The position numbers and the translations under genes were made by a program. From an uncultured Collinsella sp. (GTDB lineage Bacteria > Actinomycetota > Coriobacteriia > Coriobacteriales > Coriobacteriaceae): DNA of 22,498 bases. The notes below the pieces were generated by a model. That model saw nothing but the letters and a program-made list of their open reading frames with translations, searched no databases and was not told the origin of the DNA. Positions within the stretch are counted from its first letter, which is position 1, and each line of letters begins with the position of its first letter. Location: positions 1-22,498 of the forward strand of contig CAAEHI010000023.1 of the NCBI GenBank assembly GCA_900755685.1, given 5' to 3'. Positions 7,126 to 14,202 of the stretch are shown piece by piece.

Positions 7126-8922
7126 CTACTCAACTCCTTCTTGTTCAAGTGTACGGATAACGGGCTCAGAGCGAAGGGAGATTTTCGCATCATACACGCC
7201 CTCTGTTTCGAACATAACGAGCTCATTGGTACCAGGGTGCAATAAACCGTGCGGAACATAGAGCGTCATGATGGGACCCTTATCCCAAAAACGTCCGACA
7301 TTCGTTCCGTTTACGAATGCCACACCCTTTCCAAAACCCGTAGTGTCGATAAAGGTATCAGCCGGCTCAGATATATCAAACTTTGCGCGGTAAAAAGAAG
7401 GTTGCCCCTCTACCCAGCCGGCGGAATAATCAAGATTATCGATGTTATCGAGTGGCAGACAACGCATCTCCCAACCGGTAACAAAGTGAAGATCAACGCA
7501 AACTCCTGTCCTAATGCCCTTATGCTGCGTATCAGCGAGCAATTTGTGACCATAATTGACGCGACCCATATCCTCGGTCAGAACATCCAGGCGGTTGTGT
7601 TCACAGGGAAGAACGCAGTGAATATCTTCCCCGATGTGCTCCTGATACTGCGTCGCCACTTTGTCACCGTTCACAAACACCTGAGCGCGGTCGCGGGCGT
7701 CAATAACCCGAATACGCTCTTCATCTGCACGGTCACGCTCGACAGTCGTGGTATATAACGTATATCCATACGACTGACCCATCTCTTCCATGGGCATAGG
7801 ATATTGGGCTTCAATCGGCTCCGAAAGAATATCGAGCACATTAAAGAGACTTACGCGCTCACTCACCGAAATATCGGGCATGGAAAACGCCTTTTTTGTT
7901 AACGGCTTGCTTTGCGCGATATCGGGATACAGCTCGTGAACTGTCCTTTGAATTGCGAAGTATTTCTCGGTCGGGTTGCCCTGTTCGTCCAATGGAGCAT
8001 CGTAGTCATATGATGTCACCTGGTGCAGGTCATGCGTATGGCGTGCAGAACATCCGTTCATAAATCCAAAGTTGGTGCCTCCATGAAACATGTAGAGGTT
8101 TAAAGATCCTCCAAGCTCGAGCACCTCGCGAACGCAAGAGGCAAGATCTTCGGGATCGCGTCTGATGACGTTCTCCCCATAGCGATTGAACCAGCCGTCC
8201 CACAACTCCATGCACATAAGAGGCCATTGTTTTCCATGCTCCTTGTGAAAAGCAGAAAGAGCCTCAAAGTTCTCCTTTGCATGAGAACCAAAGTTGCCGG
8301 TGCACAACACATCATCGTCAATGAGCGTACCGGCACGAAGGCACCCACGCCACGGACCATCGGAAGTACAAAGGGGCACGGAAACCCCACGCTCGACCAT
8401 AAGGCGACGAATCGCACGAAGATAGTCCTTATCCTCGCAATATGATCCATACTCGTTTTCAACCTGCATCATGATGATGTTTCCGCCCTTGTCAATCTGA
8501 CGCGAGACGAGTATCGGCATGAGATGGTCGTAGTACTGCGCAACGTGAGCAAGAAATTTGGGGTCGCTGCTACGCGGCCTCATATCATGTTCGCGCAGCA
8601 GCCATGCTGGCATGCCGCCAAATTCCCATTCTGCACAAATAAACGGAGAGGGCCGAACAATTGCATACAGACCGAGCGATGCTGCCTCATCAAGAAATGC
8701 CGCCAAATCGATTGAGCCAGAAAAATCGAAGACGCCAGGCTTTGGCTCATGAAGATTCCACGGTACATACGTTTCGACCGTATTAAACCCAAGAGCCTTA
8801 AGGTTATAGAGCGAGTGGTGCCAGTCGCTCGGATGAACACGCATATAGTGAATCGCCCCCGACAAGATGGTGAACGGCTCATCATCGAGTAGGAATTGAT
8901 TGGTGATCTTAAACGAATGCAT
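7126..8922 (-). CDS. bgaC: Cytosolic GH35 beta-galactosidase, BgaC type
   Basis: Glycoside hydrolase family 35 enzyme of 598 residues that removes terminal beta-galactose. The TIM barrel starts with SGAIHYMRVHP (about 21-31), then ICAEWEFGGMPAWL (95-108). The acid/base is Glu157 in QVENEYG and the nucleophile is probably Glu239 in MELWDGWF. Two beta-rich domains fill the C-terminal half, including FINTTGFGKG-like and NGTNVGRFWDKGP motifs. There is no signal peptide, so it acts inside the cell on imported sugar. Pneumococcal BgaC, also encoded ahead of a mannose-family PTS and agaS, is specific for Gal-beta-1,3-GlcNAc; a Gal-beta-1,3-HexNAc substrate is therefore inferred. It heads the operon after a 485-base regulatory gap. 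Codons are more A/T-ending than in nagA. Confidence 0.95.
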   Translation of the reverse strand: MHSFKITNQFLLDDEPFTILSGAIHYMRVHPSDWHHSLYNLKALGFNTVETYVPWNLHEPKPGVFDFSGSIDLAAFLDEAASLGLYAIVRPSPFICAEWEFGGMPAWLLREHDMRPRSSDPKFLAHVAQYYDHLMPILVSRQIDKGGNIIMMQVENEYGSYCEDKDYLRAIRRLMVERGVSVPLCTSDGPWRGCLRAGTLIDDDVLCTGNFGSHAKENFEALSAFHKEHGKQWPLMCMELWDGWFNRYGENVIRRDPEDLASCVREVLELGGSLNLYMFHGGTNFGFMNGCSARHTHDLHQVTSYDYDAPLDEQGNPTEKYFAIQRTVHELYPDIAQSKPLTKKAFSMPDISVSERVSLFNVLDILSEPIEAQYPMPMEEMGQSYGYTLYTTTVERDRADEERIRVIDARDRAQVFVNGDKVATQYQEHIGEDIHCVLPCEHNRLDVLTEDMGRVNYGHKLLADTQHKGIRTGVCVDLHFVTGWEMRCLPLDNIDNLDYSAGWVEGQPSFYRAKFDISEPADTFIDTTGFGKGVAFVNGTNVGRFWDKGPIMTLYVPHGLLHPGTNELVMFETEGVYDAKISLRSEPVIRTLEQEGVE

Positions 8923-9037
8923 GCTACTCCCGATCTTCGTGCTCTACGACGCCGATGCCGGTTCCTCGGCCCTCGGCGAAACGCCTTGCCTATTATGGAC
9001 GCATTAACGCAATTATGTAGACAGAATCTGAAGTGGT

Positions 9038-9049
9038 CCGTAAACGGTA
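9038..9049. promoter_or_regulatory. CCGTAAACGGTA motif, shared with the nagE leader
   Basis: The 12 bases CCGTAAACGGTA contain the near-palindrome CCGT-AA-ACGG. The identical 12-mer recurs at 13890-13901 upstream of nagE. In both places it lies 81-97 bases downstream, in the transcription direction, of a TGGT-N4-ACCA dyad. The regulator is unknown. Confidence 0.5.
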
Positions 9050-9145
9050 GCGAAATGACGATGAACGGCTTTAATGAACAAAATATAAACCCGCTGGTTA
9101 ATTACTTTTTAACTATAGATTTCTAACGATTCTATATTTGAAAGG

Positions 9146-9157
9146 TGGTATGTACCA
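9146..9157. promoter_or_regulatory. TGGT-N4-ACCA operator candidate upstream of bgaC
   Basis: TGGTATGTACCA is a perfect TGGT-N4-ACCA dyad. This matches the core of the known NagR/DasR (GntR/HutC) operator, TGGTCTAGACCA-like. Near-identical sites lie in the gntR2 promoter (11990-12001) and upstream of nagE (13982-13993). Confidence 0.6.
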
Positions 9158-9301
9158 GCTATCCACTATTTCATACTAGTTACATTATGCTTCAATCGCA
9201 TTTCTTCAAATGCTTATCTACTTTGTTGTTGCCGATTTGAGTGCGCGTGCGCCAACCCAAGCATCGTCACGGCTTCAGTTCCCCTATTCATAAACATAAA
9301 A

Positions 9302-9345
9302 CCCCGCCAAACGTGATTCCCCTAGGGAAAACACGCTTGGCGGGG
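9302..9345 (-). terminator. Intrinsic terminator of nagA2-yhcH
   Basis: An almost fully paired 44-base hairpin has CCCCGCCAA/TTGGCGGGG outer arms and a CCCTAGGGG-type core, followed on the minus strand by TTTTATGTTT. It lies 63 bases after the yhcH stop codon, behind a second hairpin with a related core. Confidence 0.85.
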
Positions 9346-9349
9346 TCGT

Positions 9350-9377
9350 GGCGTGATTTCCCTAGGGGAATCACGCC
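9350..9377. repeat. Inverted near-copy of the terminator core
   Basis: A 28-base palindrome with one wobble pair lies next to the terminator hairpin. The reverse complement of its central 24 bases matches the 24-base core of the neighbouring hairpin (9311-9334) with one mismatch. The two cores can pair with each other as well as fold on themselves. It looks like a duplicated extragenic palindromic element. Confidence 0.6.
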
Positions 9378-9407
9378 ATCAGGCGAACAGCTCAGCCGAG
9401 CAGTTCG

Positions 9408-9881
9408 TTACTCTTCCCAGTAAGCATCTGCAAGCAGCTTAAAGCAAATCTTCTTAACCGGCTGCGCGCCATCGCCCGGGAACTCGAGCGTAGGCATGTG
9501 AGGCTCGCCGGCAACGAACAGCGCAAACTTGTCGTCAGCAAGATCGCCAGCGATCGAAGCGTCGGAATCGACCAGATCGTAGTCGTCCTTCTCGTCAAAC
9601 TCCTGGACCAGCGTCAGGCTGCCCGTGGCAACCTTAAAGGCCTCGCGACCCTCGACGTCGATCTGCAGGTCGTGATAGCGCTGATGCGTCTCATAGTGAG
9701 CCTCGGCCTCCGGACGCGTCGTGGGAGCCATGACGTTCGCAAAGACTTTGTCACCCAGAATCGGATGGCTGCCGACCTCGAGCTCCGCCGGATCGTTCTC
9801 CTCGAGCCAGTCGATCAGCACGTCGAGGCCCTTGATCATTCCGCGATACTCCTCGATATCGCCCAGTGCACCATAAATCAT
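9408..9881 (-). CDS. YhcH/YjgK/YiaL family protein (DUF386)
   Basis: Cupin-like protein of 157 residues. The family includes EbgC, the small subunit of evolved beta-galactosidase, and NanQ, which speeds the anomer exchange of sialic acid. Recognisable are MIYGALGDIEEYR at the start, HQRYHDLQIDVEGRE (about 66-80, metal-binding region), FVAGEPHMPTLEF (about 121-133) and the closing KKICFKL. GAGGGG lies seven bases before the ATG. It follows nagA2 by 32 bases and so belongs to the same message. A sugar anomerase or epimerase role in amino-sugar or sialic-acid use fits the context, but substrate is inference. Confidence 0.9.
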   Translation of the reverse strand: MIYGALGDIEEYRGMIKGLDVLIDWLEENDPAELEVGSHPILGDKVFANVMAPTTRPEAEAHYETHQRYHDLQIDVEGREAFKVATGSLTLVQEFDEKDDYDLVDSDASIAGDLADDKFALFVAGEPHMPTLEFPGDGAQPVKKICFKLLADAYWEE

Positions 9882-9913
9882 CTGAATCCCCTCTCGGATC
9901 GTTTCTTTGGCGG

Positions 9914-11083
9914 CTACTCGGTAAACGCGTTACCGACGCTGTTGCCACCCACATACGTCTCGACCAGGGTAAGGTCGGGATTGAACACGACAAAATCGGC
10001 ATCGCGACCAGGCATAATGCTGCCACATTTATCCTCAACGTGAGCAGAGCGCGCGGGCACCTCGGTCGCCATGCGAATTGCGATATCGGCGCTCGCAAGA
10101 CCCCAGTCAACGATGTTCTTGACGCCCTGTGCGAGCGTGAGCACTGAGCCGGCGATAGCAGAGCCATCGGCGAGCCAGCAAAGGTTGTCCTTCATAATGA
10201 CATCCATGCCACCGCTGGTGTACTTGCCCTCGGGCATGCCGCCGCAACCCAGGCAGTCGGTAATCAGCACCGTGTGCTGCCAGCCCTTGGCCTGCAGCAG
10301 GGCCTTGATAGCAGCAGGGTTCACATGTTTGCCATCGCAGATGATCTCGGCATAGGTGTTGGGCGTGGTCATAGCGGCGCCAACAACACCGGGCTCACGG
10401 TGATGGAGGCCACGCTGGCCGTTATAGGTATGCGTAAAGCAGCTGGCGCCAGCATTGATCGCTGCAGCGCACTCATCATAGGTGGCATCGGAGTGGCCAA
10501 TACAGGTCACGACGCCCCTTGCGCTCAGAGCCGCGGCGTAAGCGGCAGCGCCATCGCGCTCGGCCGCCATGGCGCTCTTGACGATACGACCGCCGGCGGC
10601 CTCCTGCCACTCGTCAAAAACTTTCTCGGACGGATCGATCAGATAAGCAGGGTTCTGGGCGCCCACATGCTTCATGGTAAAGAACGGACCCTCCAGGTAG
10701 ATGCCCTGAATACGAGCACCGCAGAACTCGGGTCCACGCTCTTCGTCCGCCTGTGCAATGGCAGCGCAGGCGTCCTTGATCTGCTCCACGCCGTCGGTAA
10801 AGGTCGTAGGCAGCCAGCTGGTGGTACCACGACGTGCGAGCTCGGTCGAACTGATGTTGATACCCTCGGCATCGTTATCGGTCGTGGCATGGTTATAGAA
10901 GCCATGAATGTGGGTGTCCACCATGCCCGGCGCAATCCATGTACCCGAATAATCTTTGATCTCGCAAGCGGGCTCATCGGCCTGCCAAGCGCCAAAGACG
11001 CCATCTTCGGCCATGAGGTAGCCGCCCAGCTGCGGCCCCGCCGGCAAAAAGAACTTGTCGGCCTTGATAGCATACGTGCTCAT
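9914..11083 (-). CDS. nagA: N-acetylglucosamine-6-phosphate deacetylase, copy 2
   Basis: Same enzyme family and length (389 residues) as the copy at 140-1309, and about 93% identical to it by my count. All active-site elements seen in copy 1 are conserved: HIH at 58-60, Glu131, His197, His218 and Asp276. GGGAG lies five bases before the ATG. It follows gntR2 by 143 bases and precedes yhcH, so gntR2-nagA2-yhcH is probably one regulated unit acting on GlcNAc-6-phosphate delivered by the NagE permease encoded upstream. Substitutions between copies are mostly conservative and outside the active site, so both should be functional. Confidence 0.97.
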   Translation of the reverse strand: MSTYAIKADKFFLPAGPQLGGYLMAEDGVFGAWQADEPACEIKDYSGTWIAPGMVDTHIHGFYNHATTDNDAEGINISSTELARRGTTSWLPTTFTDGVEQIKDACAAIAQADEERGPEFCGARIQGIYLEGPFFTMKHVGAQNPAYLIDPSEKVFDEWQEAAGGRIVKSAMAAERDGAAAYAAALSARGVVTCIGHSDATYDECAAAINAGASCFTHTYNGQRGLHHREPGVVGAAMTTPNTYAEIICDGKHVNPAAIKALLQAKGWQHTVLITDCLGCGGMPEGKYTSGGMDVIMKDNLCWLADGSAIAGSVLTLAQGVKNIVDWGLASADIAIRMATEVPARSAHVEDKCGSIMPGRDADFVVFNPDLTLVETYVGGNSVGNAFTE

Positions 11084-11099
11084 CTATGCTCCCGTACCC

Positions 11100-11133
11100 G
11101 CAGTGCGTTTTAGGGCGGATCAAAAACCACTGC
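11100..11133 (-). other. Hairpin just upstream of nagA2
   Basis: GCAGTG-C-GTTTT and AAAAC-CACTGC arms (one bulged C) flank a roughly ten-base loop. The hairpin lies about six bases upstream of the nagA2 Shine-Dalgarno. It could influence translation or protect the message. Confidence 0.4.
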
Positions 11134-11170
11134 ATTGTTAATTCGAGCGATTGTTCGTTGCCTTCTACCG

Positions 11171-11207
11171 CTTGGCACATTTTGCACCCGCCGCAAAACA
11201 CACCAAG
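11171..11207. other. Two-part dyad between gntR2 and nagA2
   Basis: CTTGG, four bases, TTTTGC, seven bases, GCAAAA, four bases, CCAAG: both arm pairs are perfect, with a symmetrical CACA/CACA interior loop. There is no following T-tract, so it is not a standard terminator. It may be an RNA control element or a protein site. Confidence 0.45.
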
Positions 11208-11226
11208 CCGTTTATACCCAATAACT

Positions 11227-11958
11227 CTAGACTGCGCGGTTGTGGTAGACCTTGTATTTAAACTGGTCGGCGCGCGCAACCGAACGCGTATACTCGATAA
11301 CCTCGTTATTCATGTTATATGTGGTACGAATCAAATCCAGGACCGGTGCGCCTTCGGCAATCTCGAGCAGACGGGCGTCGGAATGGCGGGCAATACTTGC
11401 GTAGAATTCCTCCTCTGCCACGCGAACTTTCTCGTGAAAGTCCTGCTCGATCATGTCGTACAGCGATTTGTTCTCAATCATGGGGCGCTTAAGCGCAAAG
11501 AACTTGCGACTCGGCAGATATGTACACTCAATCATCAGCGGCACACCATCGGCAATACGCAGGCGCTTGATCTTGTACAGACGCTCGCCAAGATGCGCGT
11601 TCATCTCTATGGCAATATTCTTGTCAGCCTCGACCTCGGTAAACTCAAGAATCGTCGTCTTGGGCACACGGCCGATCGCCTTCATCTGCTCGGTAAAGCT
11701 ATAGATTTGCGAGAGGTTTGCCGTTTGCAGAGAGCGGTCGCACACCATGGTTCCACGGCCGCGCTGACGAACCACCAAGCCTAGGCGCTCGAGCTCCTGC
11801 AGGGCAAGGCGAACCGTCGTACGCGAGAGCCCGTAGCGCTCCGACAAGTCACGCTCAGACGGCAAATAGTCGCCGGGTCGAAGCTCGTGATCGATTTTAT
11901 CGGTCAGCAAATCGACGAGCTGATCGTACAGAGGTTGTTTGCGCGCTCCCATTGCCAT
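11227..11958 (-). CDS. GntR/HutC-family sugar-responsive regulator 2 (NagR/DasR-like)
   Basis: A 243-residue regulator with an N-terminal winged helix (PSERDLSERYGLSRTTVRLA) and a UTRA effector domain, which in this subfamily senses amino-sugar phosphates. The ATG at 11958 is chosen because it aligns with the GntR1 start. The longer open frame to 12009 would begin with a GTG and run through a likely operator. It precedes nagA2-yhcH and follows the nagE terminator. A TGGT-N4-ACCA dyad lies 32 bases upstream of the start, beside a strong extended -10 promoter, which points to autoregulation. The same dyads at nagE and bgaC make it the leading candidate for controlling all three units. Confidence 0.93.
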   Translation of the reverse strand: MAMGARKQPLYDQLVDLLTDKIDHELRPGDYLPSERDLSERYGLSRTTVRLALQELERLGLVVRQRGRGTMVCDRSLQTANLSQIYSFTEQMKAIGRVPKTTILEFTEVEADKNIAIEMNAHLGERLYKIKRLRIADGVPLMIECTYLPSRKFFALKRPMIENKSLYDMIEQDFHEKVRVAEEEFYASIARHSDARLLEIAEGAPVLDLIRTTYNMNNEVIEYTRSVARADQFKYKVYHNRAV

Positions 11959-11989
11959 AATGATACCTGCCGGATATATGACTCGAAAT

Positions 11990-12020
11990 TGGTTGTAACC
12001 AGACACCACGTACTATAGCA
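11990..12020 (-). promoter_or_regulatory. gntR2 promoter with operator over the start region
   Basis: On the minus strand an extended -10, TGCTATAGT (hexamer 12012-12017), predicts a start near 12005. The perfect dyad TGGTTGTAACCA (11990-12001) falls about +4 to +15, a typical repressor position. TTGACC occurs further upstream but at a spacing too long for a standard -35. Confidence 0.6.
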
Positions 12021-12130
12021 GTTTTAATGGAATAACAGCAGGTCAACAAGCATATTTCAATAATGTTTGCCAGTTGATTGCCTGTGTACTGTAATACCAA
12101 TTACATCGCTGCATCAAGTATTGAGGTAGC

Positions 12131-12166
12131 AAAAAGGGCCGCCCCCGCGGAGCGGGACGACCCTTT
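12131..12166 (-). terminator. Intrinsic terminator of nagE
   Basis: AAAGGG/CCCTTT outer arms and a GC-rich inner stem are followed on the minus strand by TTTTTGC. It lies about 25 bases after the nagE stop. Confidence 0.85.
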
Positions 12167-12190
12167 GCAAGACAGATACGTCTTTAAGGC

Positions 12191-13687
12191 TTAGAGAAGC
12201 TTCTTGAGCTCCTCGGCAACAGCCTGGACCTGCGTGCCGATGATGACCTGGGTAGCACCCTTGTCCATCTTCATGACACCCAGAGCGCCAGCCTTCTTGC
12301 AGGCAGCCTCGTCGACCAGATCGGAATCGCCGAGCTCGAAGCGCAGGCGAGCAGCGCAGCAGTCAACGGTCTTGACGTTCTCCTTGCCACCGACGGCAGC
12401 GAGAACAGCGGCGGCCAGAGCGGCGAACTTGTCATCGCCAGCAGCGGCGGAAGCGGGGGTCTCCTCGACATCCTCATCCTCGCGACCAGGGGTCATGAGG
12501 TTGAACTTGGTGATGGCGAAGCGGAACACGAGGTAGAAGACCACGAAGGCAGCGATGCCCAGCGGGATGATCATCCAAGTGTTGGCAGCAGCCGGGAGGC
12601 TAGAGGAGAACAGGAGGTCGGTAGCACCAGCGGAGAAGCAGAAGCCAGCACGGAAACCAACATAGTAGGTGACGATGGTGAAGATGCCGTACAGAGCAGC
12701 GTACACGACGTAGAGCGGGAAGCACAGGAACATGAAGCCGAACTCGAAGGGCTCGGTGACGCCGCAGACGAAGGCGCAGATAGCAGCGGAGACAACCAGG
12801 CCGATAGCAGCCTTCTTGTTCTTAGCGGTCTGAACCATAGCCAGGGCAGCGCCCGGGATACCGAACATCATGCAGGGGAAGAAGCCGGACATGTACATAC
12901 CGAGGCTCCACTTGACGTCAGCAGAGGTCTCGCCAGCCCAGAAGTGGGTCAGGTCGCCCAGGCCGATGGTGTCGAACCAGAACACGTTGTTCAGAGCGTG
13001 GTGCAGACCGGTCGGGATGAGCAGGCGGTTAAGGAAGGCGTAGATGCCAGCGCCGATACCACCCATAGCGGCGATACCCTCACCAAGAGCGACAAGAGCA
13101 CCGAAGATGAGCGGCCAAGCAAAGAGCAGGACGACGGAGACGACGATGCAGATGACGGCGGTCATGATGGCGACGCAACGCTTGCCGGAGAAGAAGGCCA
13201 GCCAGTCGGGAAGACGGGTGTCCTTGAACTTGTTGTAGCAAGTGCCACCGATGACGGCGGACAGGATGCCGATGAAGGAGTTACCAGCGATCTTGGAGAA
13301 CGCGATGCCCTCGGTCGTGGCAAGCCAAGCGGTCTGAGCATCGGCGTCCATACCACGAATGGTGCCAACAACAGCAGGGTTCAGGAGCTGCTGGATCATC
13401 AGGAAGGCGACGAGGCCAGCGGTGCCATCGTGATCGTCGGTAAGGCCGACAGCGGCGCCGACTGCGAACAGCCAGGCCATGTTATCGATAAGAGCGCCGC
13501 CTGCCTTGATGAGCAGGAAACCGGCGGTATAGGCAAAACCGGTAGTGTCACCGGCAGCACCCATGACTGCGGGAGCGAGCAGGTAGCCCACGCCCATAAG
13601 AATACCTGCGACGGGAAGCGCCGCGACGGGAAGCATCAGCGCTTTGCCGAGCTTCTGGAGGACTTCATCATATGGTATCTCCTCCAA
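12191..13687 (-). CDS. nagE: PTS glucose/GlcNAc-family EIICB permease, NagE-like
   Basis: Membrane sugar transporter that phosphorylates its substrate during uptake. The EIIC domain (about 1-395) has LGKALMLPVAALPVAGILMG, the NagE-type NRLLIPTGLHHALNNVFWFD and the GVTEPFEFGF loop. The EIIB domain (about 421-498) has the CCAARLRF phosphorylation site, probably Cys444. There is no EIIA domain (498 residues against about 650 in E. coli NagE), so an EIIA-Glc protein must be supplied from elsewhere. GlcNAc is inferred from the NagE-type motifs and the gntR2-nagA2 neighbours. The only in-frame start before the conserved N-terminus is TTG at 13687, abutting AAAGG. A better GGAGG-8-ATGATG is out of frame by one base, so the start, or the base sequence there, is doubtful. 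Confidence 0.93.
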   Translation of the reverse strand: MEEIPYDEVLQKLGKALMLPVAALPVAGILMGVGYLLAPAVMGAAGDTTGFAYTAGFLLIKAGGALIDNMAWLFAVGAAVGLTDDHDGTAGLVAFLMIQQLLNPAVVGTIRGMDADAQTAWLATTEGIAFSKIAGNSFIGILSAVIGGTCYNKFKDTRLPDWLAFFSGKRCVAIMTAVICIVVSVVLLFAWPLIFGALVALGEGIAAMGGIGAGIYAFLNRLLIPTGLHHALNNVFWFDTIGLGDLTHFWAGETSADVKWSLGMYMSGFFPCMMFGIPGAALAMVQTAKNKKAAIGLVVSAAICAFVCGVTEPFEFGFMFLCFPLYVVYAALYGIFTIVTYYVGFRAGFCFSAGATDLLFSSSLPAAANTWMIIPLGIAAFVVFYLVFRFAITKFNLMTPGREDEDVEETPASAAAGDDKFAALAAAVLAAVGGKENVKTVDCCAARLRFELGDSDLVDEAACKKAGALGVMKMDKGATQVIIGTQVQAVAEELKKLL

Positions 13688-14128
13688 CCTTTCTTTCGTT
13701 GTTCACCAACGAGTTCCATGTCCGCGCCTTATGCATACCGGCTTCTCCGCTTGCCGGCATTGGTGCGCAAACTTAGACAACCCAGTCCCTATTTGGGGTT
13801 GCTGGTATGTACGGTAGCACACACTCAATTCAAACGTCCACCACATTTCGTTCAAATTACTATTTCGTTGCCAAACGGTTAGTTTTGGCCCGTAAACGGT
13901 AATTTACGCAGGTAGACATGCTGCGTTTCTTTCATTACCAAACTAATTTTTAGCAATTTCCATTCGATTTCGAATCAAAATTGGTTACTACCAGATGAAC
14001 AGTGGTACCACATTGTTACTACCAGTTTGGCCGAAATCGTTTTCACTTTACGTGAATAAAGTCTCCAAGAATTTGTATATATAACCCCTCCTACTCTCTC
14101 TTCCCCGCCCTTTCCTACAACGCAAAAA
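13688..14128 (-). promoter_or_regulatory. Dyad-rich regulatory region and leader of nagE
   Basis: This gene-free stretch upstream of nagE is crowded with dyads. They include the TGGT-type cluster at 13982-14024, ATTCGA-TT-TCGAAT at 13962-13975, and TTCAC-N5-GTGAA at 14042-14056. CCGTAAACGGTA lies at 13890-13901, GCCAAA-N8-TTTGGC at 13870-13889 and CAACCC-N12-GGGTTG at 13778-13801. TGGTATGTACGG at 13803-13814 is a two-mismatch version of the bgaC operator. No -35/-10 pair is clear; TGC-TAAAAA just downstream of the operators is the best extended -10. If transcription starts there, the message has a leader of about 240-250 bases able to form alternative hairpins. Confidence 0.5.
13982..14024. 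promoter_or_regulatory. Triple operator cluster upstream of nagE
   Basis: TGGTTACTACCA (13982-13993, perfect TGGT-N4-ACCA) and TTGTTACTACCA (14013-14024, one mismatch) repeat in direct orientation 31 bases apart, about three helical turns. The perfect palindrome GTGGTACCAC (14002-14011) lies between them. Confidence 0.6.
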
Positions 14129-14159
14129 GCCCCCTAGAACGATGTCCGTTCTAGGGGGC
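14129..14159 (-). terminator. Intrinsic terminator of the SurA_N-like gene
   Basis: A perfect 13-bp stem (GCCCCCTAGAACG and its complement) with a five-base loop is followed on the minus strand by TTTTTGCG. Confidence 0.9.
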
Positions 14160-14202
14160 CCATCAGATATTTCGGCTTCGCACTCGAAAGCTCAGGCAAT
14201 CT

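Larger units (their letters stand above)
8923..9301 (-). promoter_or_regulatory. Long regulatory region upstream of bgaC
   Basis: This AT-rich, gene-free stretch precedes the bgaC operon. It contains the dyads listed separately at 9146-9157 and 9038-9049. A -10-like TATAGT lies at 9112-9117 (minus strand) with only a weak TTCAAA at 19-base spacing, so I do not fix a transcription start. The plus-strand open frame at 8896-9126 has no coding character. Confidence 0.45.

Noticed and set aside
8896..9126. Plus-strand 76-codon open frame upstream of bgaC
   Set aside because: No Shine-Dalgarno, mixed codon use, and it overlaps the bgaC start and its regulatory region.
12191..13687. Fused EIIA domain at the end of NagE
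   Set aside because: The protein ends just after the EIIB domain, and a terminator follows about 25 bases later, leaving no room for EIIA.
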